A stretch of DNA of 64,000 bases from Tragulus kanchil (GCA_022376925.1 JAIOJX010000025.1:140389301-140453300); one strand, 5' to 3'; counted from the first letter of the stretch, positions 1 through 10,040 are shown. Notes: a model not told the origin generated them from the sequence alone. Translations and numbers: made by a program.

Positions 1-348
1 AATCTGGAAAGAATTTTTTAATGTATGACACAAAAATTAAAAAAACCAAACTTATAAATTTGACAAACATTAGATTTAAAGTCTCTAGTTATCAAAAAGC
101 ACCATAAGTAAAAGTCGCTCTCTTTGCTACCTGTAAAGACAGTTTTAACACATCAAGTTGGCGAAGAATTAGCATCAAGAATATACATTTTTAGAACTAT
201 GTATCTAAAAGAAAATGACACCTTGTTGGCCAACAGCAGCTCTTTACAGAGGAGGAAATGTGTCAAATGATAGTCGTTACCAGCCCGAGGAAAGCTGTGT
301 CAAATGTAGTCGTTACCAGCCACCCAGAAGCAAATGAAATTTGTTTTT
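1..348. repeat. End of a ~1.08-kb direct duplication (left copy cut by window edge)
   Basis: Bases 1-285 reappear at 1083-1367 (offset 1082) with essentially no difference. After 285 a short scrambled stretch re-uses the preceding motif (TAGTCGTTACCAGCC occurs twice, at about 271 and 318) and then leads into other sequence from about 348. This is what a tandem duplication looks like when its left copy starts before the window. Junction type and period match about 15 other duplications here. Confidence 0.8.
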
Positions 349-439
349 GCATAAATTCACAGCTTCTAAAAAGTTCCTGATGTGTAGTATATTTGAAATC
401 ACTATTTGTTGTGATATTGTCCATGTGTGTGTTCTGTAA

Positions 440-740
440 TCTAGTTGTGTCCAATCTTACAGACTGTGGCACATCAGGCCTCCCTGTCGCTCACCATCTC
501 CCAAAGTTCGCCCAGGTTCATGTCCATTGCATCAGTGATGCCATCCAGCTGTCTCATCTGCTGGTGCCCTCTCCCCCTCTGCCCTCCATCTCTCCCAGCA
601 TCAGGGACTTTTCCATGGAGCCCACTGATTCCATCAGATGAGCAAACTACTGGAGCTACAGCTTCAGCATCAGCCCTTCCAAAAAGTATTCAGGGTTAAT
701 TTCCCTTAAGATAGACTAGTTTGATGATCCTGCTGTCCCA
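440..740 (-). mobile_element. BovB LINE 3' fragment (ART2-type), antisense
   Basis: The stretch reads as the reverse strand of the 3' BovB region seen in sense orientation at 18,390 and 11,905: a 'gccaggcctccctgtc' type block, then the 'catcagggacttttcc' block, then 'agcttcagcatcagcccttcc'. It is diverged, truncated at both ends and encodes nothing. The remaining bases to 1,082 show no element I recognise. Confidence 0.75.
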
Positions 741-1174
741 GTGACCCTAAACAGGTGTGAGGGTGACCATACAATGGGGCTTATAATATAGCAGTATAAA
801 CGAAGGCAGTACAAACTGGACATAGGATAAACACCAGACAGAAGAAATAGTATAGAGAGACGGGAAACAGACTCATCCTTATTTGAAAACTGTGAAAAAA
901 CAGAACTCCATTGCACATCATTGGGGGAAACAATGAGCCATTCAATATAATGTTCTGTGAAAATTGGTTGTATGTATGGAACCAAATCTTCACATCACAG
1001 AATAACGAGAGTTCAAGGTGGATAGATAGTGACATGTAAAATGAAAATGTTAACTTTTAGCAAAAATTATATTTATGACCAGAATCTGGAAAGAATTTTT
1101 TAATGTATGACACAAAAATTAAAAAAACCAAACTTATAAATTTGACAAACATTAGATTTAAAGTCTCTAGTTAT

Positions 1175-3508
1175 CAAAAAGCACCATAAGTAAAAGTCGC
1201 TCTCTTTGCTACCTGTAAAGACAGTTTTAACACATCAAGTTGGCGAAGAATTAGCATCAAGAATATACATTTTTAGAACTATGTATCTAAAAGAAAATGA
1301 CACCTTGTTGGCCAACAGCAGCTCTTTACAGAGGAGGAAATGTGTCAAATGATAGTCGTTACCAGCCACCCAGAAGCAAATGAAAGCTACAGGGAGATGT
1401 TTTCTGAAAAAAATCAAGTGTTGGCGATGATGTGGAACACCACTAATGCTCTAACTACACTACTGATCCAGATTCACCCAGAAATTTTGGAGAATTTTTA
1501 AAAATTATTGCTAAGACCTTGCTTTAATATTTATTTATAGCAATCTAAATAAAATATTGAATACAATGAAAAGTAAAGACATCCAGTTCTTCTCTCCTGT
1601 CTAACGTATGAGAGCTTACTTGACTCGTTGTGAGTGTTGCATACATTCGTCAAATGTGAGTGCCAGTGGTACGTGTTGTTTACACATCAAGGACGTAGTG
1701 CTATTGTGCACTGCTCTGTGCATTTGCTTGCTCTGCTCTAGGGGCCATGTGAGTGTATGATGATATGGAGTTATTAGAAGCTCTAAGCGCTATAAGCCTA
1801 GAACCAAAGGACAGCCCCCCCTGGAGCACTACTCAGGAAACTTGTGTGAGCAAGTCCTTCAGTGCTACATGTTAAACTACTCAGGTTTTAGAATAATTCG
1901 TTGCTGTAGCATGACTAGTTTATCTTGACTAAATAGCCTCTAAAGATAAACATTCTATGTCTATGTAGTCATGCTTTGAAAACTCACATGTGTGTACAGA
2001 AGGAGACATGCAAAACAAAGATCTAGATAGCAGAAATTTAGAAATAATCCAATTGGTTCATCAGTAGAAGGGGAAAATTGTGGTATAGCTATGTGATGGA
2101 ATGGAGCAGTAGAAGTGAATAAATGGCAGTCACATATGTCAATAAGGATGGATTATAAAAATAATGTTAACCAAAATAAGTAAATTGAGAAGAATACAGA
2201 TAGTAGTGTCCATATGGTATGTCTATATACAATTATATAATTTAGACACATACAAAAACAATACTGTGGATATTGCTTATGAACATATATTTGTGTTAAA
2301 ATAACAAAAAAATTCACAGAGGTGTTAAACATCAATTTCAAAAGCACCATAAGTAAAAGTCGCTCTCTTTGCTACCTGTAAAGACAGTTTTAACACATCA
2401 AGTTGGCGAAGAATTAGCATCAAGAATATACATTTTTAGAACTATGTATCTAAAAGAAAATGACACCTTGTTGGCCAACAGCAGCTCTTTACAGAGGAGG
2501 AAATGTGTCAAATGATAGTCGTTACCAGCCACCCAGAAGCAAATGAAAGCTACAGGGAGATGTTTTCTGAAAAAAATCAAGTGTTGGCGATGATGTGGAA
2601 CACCACTAATGCTCTAACTACACTACTGATCCAGATTCACCCAGAAATTTTGGAGAATTTTTAAAAATTATTGCTAAGACCTTGCTTTAATATTTATTTA
2701 TAGCAATCTAAATAAAATATTGAATACAATGAAAAGTAAAGACATCCAGTTCTTCTCTCCTGTCTAACGTATGAGAGCTTACTTGACTCGTTGTGAGTGT
2801 TGCATACATTCGTCAAATGTGAGTGCCAGTGGTACGTGTTGTTTACACATCAAGGACGTAGTGCTATTGTGCACTGCTCTGTGCATTTGCTTGCTCTGCT
2901 CTAGGGGCCATGTGAGTGTATGATGATATGGAGTTATTAGAAGCTCTAAGCGCTATAAGCCTAGAACCAAAGGACAGCCCCCCCTGGAGCACTACTCAGG
3001 AAACTTGTGTGAGCAAGTCCTTCAGTGCTACATGTTAAACTACTCAGGTTTTAGAATAATTCGTTGCTGTAGCATGACTAGTTTATCTTGACTAAATAGC
3101 CTCTAAAAGATAAACATTCTATGTCTATGTAGTCATGCTTTGAAAACTCACATGTGTGTACAGAAGGAGACATGCAAAACAAAGATCTAGATAGCAGAAA
3201 TTTAGAAATAATCCAATTGGTTCATCAGTAGAAGGGGAAAATTGTGGTATAGCTATGTGATGGAATGGAGCAGTAGAAGTGAATAAATGGCAGTCACATA
3301 TGTCAATAAGGATGGATTATAAAAATAATGTTAACCAAAATAAGTAAATTGAGAAGAATACAGATAGTAGTGTCCATATGGTATGTCTATATACAATTAT
3401 ATAATTTAGACACATACAAAAACAATACTGTGGATATTGCTTATGAACATATATTTGTGTTAAAATAACAAAAAAATTCACAGAGGTGTTAAACATCAAT
3501 TTCAAAAG
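1175..3508. repeat. Tandem direct duplication, period ~1163 bp
   Basis: Bases 1175-2344 are repeated at 2338-3508 with offset 1163, rising to 1164 after a single A insertion near 3108. The junction near 2340 is clean, with only TCAAAAG shared by both ends. Both copies contain the same old L1-like stretch. No gene is present. Treat one copy as suspect (assembly overlap). Confidence 0.92.
2040..2345 (+). mobile_element. Old L1-type LINE fragment, sense (second copy 3203-3508)
   Basis: The series 'ggttcatcagtagaagg', 'attgtggtatagctatgtgatggaatgg', 'gattataaaaataatgttaa' follows the order seen near the 3' end of old mammalian L1 ORF2 copies. It is strongly decayed. The family call is from memory of L1 consensus patterns and is not verified. 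Confidence 0.55.
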
Positions 3509-4016
3509 AGTGGCTGTCTGGAAGGGACAAAAATGTGATCGAGGAGAGATTCACCATTGTATTTAATTATAGGTAGATATTTTATTTATAAAGCTAGTGG
3601 AAGATATATAGGCAGCTGTTCAGGTCTCCTTAACTGCTACATATCTTAATAATCTTGCTAGTAAAGGTACTAACCATATTTATAAATATAAGATGCACAA
3701 GCAACTATGGATTGTCTTGTAGAGTGTGTTCTGTATTATGAACTGATTTTTTTTTTTCCTAAGGAAGAAATTTTAGGAGACAAATAAACTTCAAACAAGA
3801 AAGACACAAATGTAAAGATATTCACTGGAAAATTCATATGAAAAGCACTCCCGAATTCTGTTAATTAGAAGTATGTAATAACGGAAATATAAATCAAGAG
3901 TTTGTGAGACTTTTAAAAGAGTAAGAGGCATCCATTTGCATTCAGATATGTGGATGCAATCTGTATGAATTAATCGACGTGGTCTAGCTGATACAAAAAG
4001 TAAGCCCTCGAATTTC
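3509..4016. other. Unique AT-rich sequence left of the ERV
   Basis: I see no gene or recognisable repeat here apart from a short T-run near 3750. It supplies the pre-integration target site of the ERV, AGTTGC at 4017-4022. Confidence 0.6.
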
Positions 4017-4022
4017 AGTTGC
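4017..4022 (+). repeat. Target-site duplication, left (AGTTGC)
   Basis: Six bases directly before the TG of the 5' LTR, identical to those directly after the CA of the 3' LTR (10041-10046). Six base pairs is typical of beta- and lentivirus-type integrases. Confidence 0.93.
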
Positions 4023-4057
4023 TGTGGGGCTCTGAATTGAAAGAGGACTGTTTTAAG

Positions 4058-4200
4058 CATAAAAAAGCTTAAGCACGTTGTTTCAGCTTGCAGCTAAGAT
4101 GGCGCCTGCAGGAAGGGACATGGAAATGAAGGGAAGCTTAAGTGCATTGTTTAAAGAAGTTTAAGCACATGTTTGCAGCTAAGATGGCGCCTACAGGAAG
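4058..4200 (+). promoter_or_regulatory. Duplicated U3 module with YY1-like sites
   Basis: An imperfect direct repeat about 85 bp apart: 'cttaagcac...tgcagctaagatggcgcct.caggaag'. Each copy contains AAGATGGCGCC (4096-4106 and 4181-4191), which fits the YY1 core AAGATGG. The same module is present in the 3' LTR (+5505). YY1 can activate or repress; its effect here is unknown. Confidence 0.6.
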
Positions 4201-4345
4201 AGGCAGGGCGTGATCTAAATTGTTAATTGATAGTCAAAATTTCTGATTGGTTCCCCTGGCTGCCGCGCTCGTGAATGATTGCTTGGTCTTTAGCTTGATT
4301 GGTGTAATCTATAGGAAGTCCCGTGCAAAACCCCCTTCACTTGCC

Positions 4346-4353
4346 TATAAAAG
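4346..4353 (+). promoter_or_regulatory. LTR TATA box
   Basis: TATAAAAG at the expected place near the U3/R boundary, about 25 bp before the likely RNA start. Duplicated in the 3' LTR at about 9851. Confidence 0.8.
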
Positions 4354-4368
4354 CTGTAGATCTTCATT

Positions 4369-4374
4369 AATAAA
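4369..4374 (+). terminator. LTR poly(A) signal AATAAA
   Basis: AATAAA lies about 23 bp after the TATA box, so it falls at the very start of R or just before it. The copy in the 3' LTR (about 9874) would be the one used for proviral RNA. Confidence 0.75.
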
Positions 4375-4540
4375 GCGGAACTACTTCGATGGAACCCCTG
4401 TTGCGTCTGATTGTCCCTTGCCTTCAGCCAAGGGGCTGGCGGGGCGGACAGTTCGAGATTTGCCTCTCTCCGAGATCTCCCGGTTCAGCCGGGAGTAATC
4501 CCTGCTGCCTTCCCTTTCTGCGGAAGGTCCCCGCAGAAGC

Positions 4541-4558
4541 TGGCGCCCAACGTGGGGC
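4541..4558 (+). other. Primer binding site, tRNA-Lys1,2
   Basis: TGGCGCCCAACGTGGGGC is an 18-base match to the 3' end of tRNA-Lys(1,2) in reverse complement, as in MMTV/JSRV-like betaretroviruses. It starts 5 bp after the LTR, slightly further than the usual 0-3 bp. Confidence 0.93.
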
Positions 4559-5256
4559 TCGACTGCGAGAAAGTAGAAGGCAGCATCACCGTGCGGGTTT
4601 GAAAGAGAACCGACGAAGCGGCCGACGGGCCTCAGCGCGGCGCCTCCCTCTAGAGGGGCATCTTCTCGGAGTAATCCGGATTTCAAGGTGAATCTCCCCC
4701 TTTATCGCGCCACTCCCGAGAGGGTGGGGGTTTAGGGTAGTCACAAAAATACTGAACGCTGCTTTCCTTTGTTTTATCTTCTTTACTTTAATTCCTACTT
4801 TCTTGTTCTCTCTGATTCGAGACTTCCAGCGAACAGGTGGACAGTCTAAAAAGCAACTGACGGGGTCTGGCCAGGGTACTCTCTGGTGACTTCAGAAGGC
4901 TTTAAGATAGTTCGCCCTAGTAGCGGCAGCCCGACTGGGTGGAAGTCTCACTTTTCTATATTTCAAATTGAGGACACGGTCTAAAACCTCTCCCGTGCGG
5001 GCACGGGTCAGGCATTTAAAAGCCATTAGGGCGCCTGCCGCTTGAAGACTCCCGTGACAGGATAAGGGGGTCATGGAACGGGCCAGAGTCTCTTAGAGCG
5101 CCCGCCCCCAGCAAGACAATGTCCATGCAACCATTAGGGACTCCTCCACAGTTTCACAAGCACGACATAAGCCCAACTTCCCGGCCGCCACCACTCCCGT
5201 TAGGATTTTTGGTGGTTGTCCTCAGTTGTCTTTTTTTTCTGCTCTTTTTCAACAAT
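4559..5256 (+). other. ERV 5' leader
   Basis: Untranslated region between the PBS and the gag start, about 700 bp, GC-richer than the host flank. AAGGTGAAT near 4685 could be a splice donor, and packaging signals would be expected here. An open frame runs into gag from 5119 and adds a proline-rich and hydrophobic stretch, but the myristoylation start at 5257 is the better Gag start. Confidence 0.65.
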
Positions 5257-7487
5257 ATGGGAAACTATATCCAAGCTCTTAACAGAGCCTGGGACTCATT
5301 TATAAATGAAGACGAAATTAGCTATGATGAACGTTTTCCCAATCATTCGGGGTCAAGATCTCAAGACACAGGACTGCATTCCATACTCCCTCCCCCCTTT
5401 AAAGAGATCACAGAGGCTCCGCGGGGAGGGAAGGCACTGGGGTCACCTTGGAGAGAAAGGACCTATCCTGAAGACCCTGGGGGGCCCTCAGCGCCCTTCA
5501 CGGGCCCAACCCAAGCTTTTCCTGTAAACGTTAACCCGGGGGGAAACAGACCAGACGCCTGGTATCCGTGGGAGGCTAGTGACCTAAAGGAACTTAAGAA
5601 AGTGGTAGCCGAGGATGGCCCAAACTCCCCATGGGCAGAAACCATACTCCAAGGGCTAGCCCACCAACCTTGTACCACCCAAGACTGGAAGATGCTATGT
5701 AAGGCAGTACTTCCCAGTAACATTTATATCAAATGGTGTGCCTTCTTCAAAGACGAATGCCATGCTCAAGCAGAGAGAAACCAGGCTGCCAATCCTGCCA
5801 TTCCAATAACTTTCGGGATGCTATCGGGAACGGCAGATCGATGGAGCACTGGTATTCAGCAGGCCGCCATCCCTGCCCCTTATCAAGACCAAGTACGGTC
5901 TATATGTCTGGCTGCCTGGAAAAAACTTGCTGAAGGTCCTACTGAACCCCCCATATCAGGTGTAACACAAAAGAATAGCGAAGACCTTGCCACTTTTGTA
6001 GATCGTGTAGAAAAGAGCCTCCAGAGAAAGTTCCCTCCAGGGCCTTTAAGAGTTCAGTTCCTCAAAATGTTAGTTTGGGAGGGAATGAATACAGACCATA
6101 AATTGGCCTGTGCAGTACAAAAAGATCGTTCCATCGAGCGATGGATTGTGTGCTCTAAAGATATAGGCACACAAAGCCACCAAGCCCGCTCTATCACCAA
6201 TGCCCTTCAGGCTCAAACTGAGGCTCTCTCTGAGGCAATGACTAAAGCCTTTTCCACTGCAATGGTTACAGGTAGGGCCTCGTCCCAGGGCCCCGCCTCA
6301 CCTGAATCAGGCCACTGCTTTAACTGCAGCCAACTTCCCGGCCGCCACCACTCCCGTTAGGATTTTTGGTGGTTGTCCTCAGTTGTCTTTTTTTTCTGCT
6401 CTTTTTCAACAATATGGGAAACTATATCCAAGCTCTTAACAGAGCCTGGGACTCATTTATAAATGAAGACGAAATTAGCTATGATGAACGTTTTCCCAAT
6501 CATTCGGGGTCAAGATCTCAAGACACAGGACTGCATTCCATACTCCCTCCCCCCTTTAAAGAGATCACAGAGGCTCCTGGGAGGGAAGGCACTGGGGTCA
6601 CCTTGGAGAGAAAGGACCTATCCTGAAGACCCTGGGGGGCCCTCAGCGCCCTTCACGGGCCCAACCCAAGCTTTTCCTGTAAACGTTAACCCGGGGGGAA
6701 ACAGACCAGACGCCTGGTATCCGTGGGAGGCTAGTGACCTAAAGGAACTTAAGAAAGTGGTAGCCGAGGATGGCCCAAACTCCCCATGGGCAGAAACCAT
6801 ACTCCAAGGGCTAGCCCACCAACCTTGTACCACCCAAGACTGGAAGATGCTATGTAAGGCAGTACTTCCCAGTAACATTTATATCAAATGGTGTGCCTTC
6901 TTCAAAGACGAATGCCATGCTCAAGCAGAGAGAAACCAGGCTGCCAATCCTGCCATTCCAATAACTTTCGGGATGCTATCGGGAACGGCAGATCGATGGA
7001 GCACTGGTATTCAGCAGGCCGCCATCCCTGCCCCTTATCAAGACCAAGTACGGTCTATATGTCTGGCTGCCTGGAAAAAACTTGCTGAAGGTCCTACTGA
7101 ACCCCCCATATCAGGTGTAACACAAAAGAATAGCGAAGACCTTGCCACTTTTGTAGATCGTGTAGAAAAGAGCCTCCAGAGAAAGTTCCCTCCAGGGCCT
7201 TTAAGAGTTCAGTTCCTCAAAATGTTAGTTTGGGAGGGAATGAATACAGACCATAAATTGGCCTGTGCAGGACAAAAGATCGTTCCATCGGCGATGGATT
7301 GTGTGCTCTAAAGATATAGGCACACAAAGCCACCAAGCCCGCTCTATCACCAATGCCCTTCAGGCTCAAACTGAGGCTCTCTCTGAGGCAATGACTAAAG
7401 CCTTTTCCACTGCAATGGTTACAGGTAGGGCCTCGTCCCAGGGGCCCCCCGCCTCACCTGAATCAGGCCACTGCTTTAACTGCAGCC
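5174..7487. repeat. Tandem direct duplication inside gag, period ~1157 bp
   Basis: Sequence 5174-6333 recurs at 6331-7487. The junction (about 6328-6333) shares GCCAAC at both ends. Differences are small indels, mostly in G, C or A runs: GCGGGGAGGG vs TGGGAGGG (5419 vs 6576), TACAAAAAGATC vs GACAAAAGATC, and one A lost at 'catcgagcg'. The pattern fits uncorrected long-read errors better than retroviral evolution. Confidence 0.92.
5257..6360 (+). pseudogene. gag: ERV gag (matrix, capsid, start of nucleocapsid), copy 1, truncated by the duplication
   Basis: Retroviral structural polyprotein. Seen: start MGN at 5257, the N-myristoylation signal that targets Gag to membranes; a proline-rich linker; then a capsid region with the major homology region as Q-x3-E-x4-F-x2-R (Q238, E242, F247, R250, near 5968-6006), the most conserved motif of retroviral capsids. 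The frame is fully open for 358 codons until the first nucleocapsid knuckle, where CFNCSQ (from 6316) runs into duplicated matrix-leader sequence and stops at 6360. So the broken C-terminus is created by the duplication junction and may not exist in the animal. An in-frame upstream ATG at 5119 adds 46 residues with a hydrophobic stretch, but I prefer 5257 because the glycine at position 2 is needed for myristoylation. A real gag of this group is usually longer (500-700 residues) with two knuckles. Confidence 0.9.
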
Positions 7488-7519
7488 AACCGGGACACTT
7501 TAAGAGAGAGTGCCCCTAA
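6414..7519 (+). pseudogene. gag: ERV gag, copy 2, frameshifted, ends after one CCHC knuckle
   Basis: Second copy of the same gag. It starts with the same MGN (6414) but the frame is lost three times: a 2-bp difference near 6575 (first frame stops at 6626), then single-base losses near 7275 and 7291 (second frame stops at 7311). The third frame carries the nucleocapsid knuckle C-x2-C-x4-H-x4-C at 7472-7513 and stops at once (TAA 7517-7519). The second knuckle and the usual late part of nucleocapsid are missing. The frameshifts are exactly the positions where this copy differs from copy 1, so they are probably sequence errors. The stop after the knuckle, by contrast, has no alternative copy and may be real. 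Confidence 0.88.
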
Positions 7520-7925
7520 GGAGATAGGAAAACATCCCACCGAAACACCCCCTAAAGGAAATCAGGGTGGGGCAAGACTCTGTGCTCAGGGAAATCTGGT
7601 GGAACAGGTCTTTAGATAAGTAAATGACTTCTAAAAAGAGCTTTTATTATTTTCAATCCCTACATCTCCTCACAACTAAAAAAGTGCTAAAATCCTTCCT
7701 GAAGATATCCCATCCTCATGTAGGGCAGAAGCCATTTGTAAAACAAAAGCCTTTTAAAAAAAAACATTTCTTTGACATTTAAATTTCCCCCACACTGAAA
7801 CCCTTGTGTTGACTTTCTTCCCCTAACTCTTTGGAGCGGTCTCTCACAGCTGTTTGGGGTGCTGCCTCCAGGGCTGCGGTCCTAATTGTACCTCAAATAA
7901 AGCTTAACCCACAGATCCCCATCAA
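7520..7925 (+). other. Junction segment replacing pro, RT and RNase H
   Basis: In a complete element about 2.5-3 kb encoding protease, reverse transcriptase and RNase H would lie between nucleocapsid and integrase. Only about 400 bp is present and I recognise no protease (DTG) or RT (YxDD) motif. The part from about 7790 to 7905 is pyrimidine-rich and ends with AATAAA at 7896-7901, resembling the R end of a different LTR, but I cannot name one. This is either a deletion scar with filler or a piece of another element. Confidence 0.6.
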
Positions 7926-8690
7926 AAATTTAAAGAAAATTGTACATACTTGCAAGTCTTGCTTCCCCCACTTACAAGTTCCTTCCTTATAATCCCCAGG
8001 AATAAACCCTCGGGGACTGAGGCCTAATATGTTGTGGCAGACAGATGTCACTCACTTTTCACCCTTTGGAAAAAACAAGTACATTTTTGTATCCATTGAT
8101 ACTTATTCCCATGCCTGCTGGGCTACAGCCCACTCAGGAGAAAAAGCAAAACATGTTCAAAGTCATTTCTTGCAATGCTTTGCAACTCTGGGTCTACCTT
8201 ATCAGATAAAAACAGACAATGGTCCCTGCTTTGTTAGTAAAAATTTACAAAACTTCTTTCAACTTCTTTCAGGCACATCCGTCACACCACAGGGATCCCA
8301 TACAACCCTCAAGGACAGGCCATAATTGAACGTCATCATCAAAACTTAAAGGCCCAATTACAAAAACAAAAAGGGGGAATAAGCCCTCACCAGCAACTTG
8401 GAATGGCACTCTTTACCCTAAACATTTTAAATTTTTCAAAGAAAGAACTGATTGCACCCTTTCAAAAACACTGGTCCAACCAAGAAATAAAACCTGAAGT
8501 ACAAGTGAGATGGAAGGACCCCATCACTGGCCAGTGGAGGGGGCCTGATCCACTCCTTACGATGGGGAGAGGATTTGGGTGCATATTCCCCATTGGGGAA
8601 CCCAGCCCTATATGGGTACCGGCGAGAAATCTTAAATTTATGCCACAAAACAAAGATCAAACCTTAGAATCTGCTGCAGATAACAAATGA
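7926..8690 (+). pseudogene. pol: ERV pol remnant: integrase, with stop and frameshift
   Basis: Integrase inserts viral DNA into the host genome. Visible are the last C-x2-C of the HHCC zinc finger (7951-7962), then an in-frame TAA at 7990, then the catalytic core: first Asp in WQTDVTH (8044-8046), second Asp in TDNGP (8215-8217, 57 residues later), and the Glu in IIERHH (8328-8330) only in another frame. The frame changes between about 8250 and 8300, where a 10-bp tandem repeat (8251-8270) sits. The second frame stays open through the C-terminal DNA-binding domain, with RWKDP, QWRGPDP and WVPARN, to TGA at 8688. Non-functional as sequenced. N-terminus and all upstream pol domains are lost. 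Confidence 0.88.
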
Positions 8691-9239
8691 CCATATATCA
8701 GGCCCAAGAACAAAAAATTCTTGAGGCATCTCTCTCTTTTTCTCTCCTTAATAGGTACAACAGTAATAACATCTGTGCTCAGAGTTCAGCGGGTGCACAC
8801 CATCACGGCAGTAAACAACATCCACCGCCTCTGCCCAGGGACTTCAGACCAGCCTCCACCAACTTGACCACCTGAGGACTGCCATAACAGGACTCCAGCA
8901 ACAGCTTGATCTACACGCCAGAGCTGTCGACATTAAGTGTTCTGGCATGCTTGGACTGTGACGTGAGATATCCCCGCTTTTGCCTAACAAAAGGGGGTTA
9001 ATGACTTTTAGCTAAGGATACAAAGCCCTTTCACCTGGTTTAAAAATGCGTTCTATCTGTTTGTTTTTGTTGCCTTGCTAGCTGTATTGTTTAAGGTCAA
9101 GGGTGTTATGGCCCACAATAGACAGTTACAACAAAAAATAATTGTGCTTGCTCAGGTCCTGGAAGAAGAGCCCTACGTTGGGCACCCACAAAACCCCTGG
9201 GTCGATATGGCCCCTCAAGAAATCACTCGAGACATATAA
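8687..9239 (+). pseudogene. env: ERV env remnant (transmembrane subunit, decayed)
   Basis: An ATG at 8687 overlaps the integrase stop, as the start of env often does in betaretroviruses. The surface subunit is absent: only about 550 bp separates pol from the env stop. The first 60 codons are open and then frames break. The end, about 9027-9239, is open in one frame and would encode a hydrophobic membrane anchor (about 20 residues rich in F, V, L, A) followed by a charged cytoplasmic tail ending at TAA 9237-9239. Assignment rests on position and on the anchor-plus-tail pattern. There is no intact envelope product. Confidence 0.65.
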
Positions 9240-9513
9240 TGAGGCCTTTGAATGACAAACGCTCTAAAATCTCCGTCCAGCCCCCGCGAGATGGCTGGTT
9301 AGCCAGTGACGGGTAAGAGGACATCACTGCAGAGCAGGCCTAAGACAGGAGGGCCGCCACAGCTGCTGCCTGATCCCATGACGGGCTCTGCCTGAATAGT
9401 GCTCTGTCCCGACCTAAGACAGGCACAGCCGCAAGGGAGAGTGGACGAGGCTAGAGGCTGGCCACCTCTTAGCTCTACGCGTTGCCTCAACAAAAGTCTC
9501 TTAATTTTAAAAT
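9240..9513 (+). other. ERV 3' untranslated region
   Basis: GC-rich stretch between env and the polypurine tract with repeated 'cctaagacagg' (about 9348 and 9412) and two 'gacggg' boxes. Such CCTAAGACAGG repeats occur in the same position in other ERV-K-group proviruses (from memory). No reading frame. Confidence 0.6.
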
Positions 9514-9527
9514 AAAAGAGGGGCAGA
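9514..9527 (+). other. Polypurine tract
   Basis: AAAAGAGGGGCAGA directly abuts the TG of the 3' LTR. This is the plus-strand priming site. It has one pyrimidine (C at 9524). Confidence 0.85.
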
Positions 9528-10040
9528 TGTGGGGCTCTGAATTGAAAGAGGACTGTTTTAAGCATAAAAAAGCTTAAGCACATTGTTTCAGCTTGCAGCT
9601 AAGATGGCGCCTGCAGGAAGGGACATGGAAATGAAGGGAAGCTTAAGTGCATTGTTTAAAGAAGTTTAAGCACATGTTTGCAGCTAAGATGGCGCCTACA
9701 GGAAGAGGCAGGGCGTGATCTAAATTGTTAATTGATAGTCAAAATTTCTGATTGGTTCCCCTGGCTGCCGCGCTCGTGAATGATTGCTTGGTCTTTAGCT
9801 TGATTGGTGTAATCTATAGGAAGTCCCGTGCAAAACCCCCTTCACTTGCCTATAAAAGCTGTAGATCTTCATTAATAAAGCGGAACTACTTCGATGGAAC
9901 CCCTGTCGCGTCTGATTGTCCCTTGCCTTCAGCCGAGGGGCTGGCGGGGCGGACAGTTCGAGATTTGCCTCTCTCCGAGATCTCCCGGTTCAGCCGGGAG
10001 TAATCCCTGCTGCCTTCCCTTTCTGCGGAAGGTCCCCGCA
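9528..10040 (+). repeat. 3' LTR of the ERV
   Basis: 513 bp, collinear with the 5' LTR at offset 5505, three substitutions and no indels. It carries the same TATA box, AATAAA and doubled AAGATGGCGCC module. Followed at once by the right TSD. Confidence 0.95.

Larger units (their letters stand above)
4023..4535 (+). repeat. 5' LTR of the ERV
   Basis: 513 bp, TGTG...CGCA, followed by a 5-bp spacer and the primer binding site. U3 holds two copies of a module containing AAGATGGCGCC, a CCAAT-box-like GATTGG (about 4245) and a TATA box. A poly(A) signal lies just downstream. The short frames on both strands of this LTR are chance, since they also overlap regulatory signals and end in non-conserved positions. 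Confidence 0.95.

Noticed and set aside
4247..4691. Several overlapping frames of 63-101 codons on both strands of the LTR and leader
   Set aside because: They cross the TATA box, poly(A) signal and primer binding site, change between the two LTRs, and have no recognisable domain. The GC-rich LTR explains them.
5463..6878. Minus-strand 86-codon frames opposite gag (two copies)
   Set aside because: Shadow of the gag reading frame, with no independent support. Antisense genes of this type are not known in betaretroviruses.
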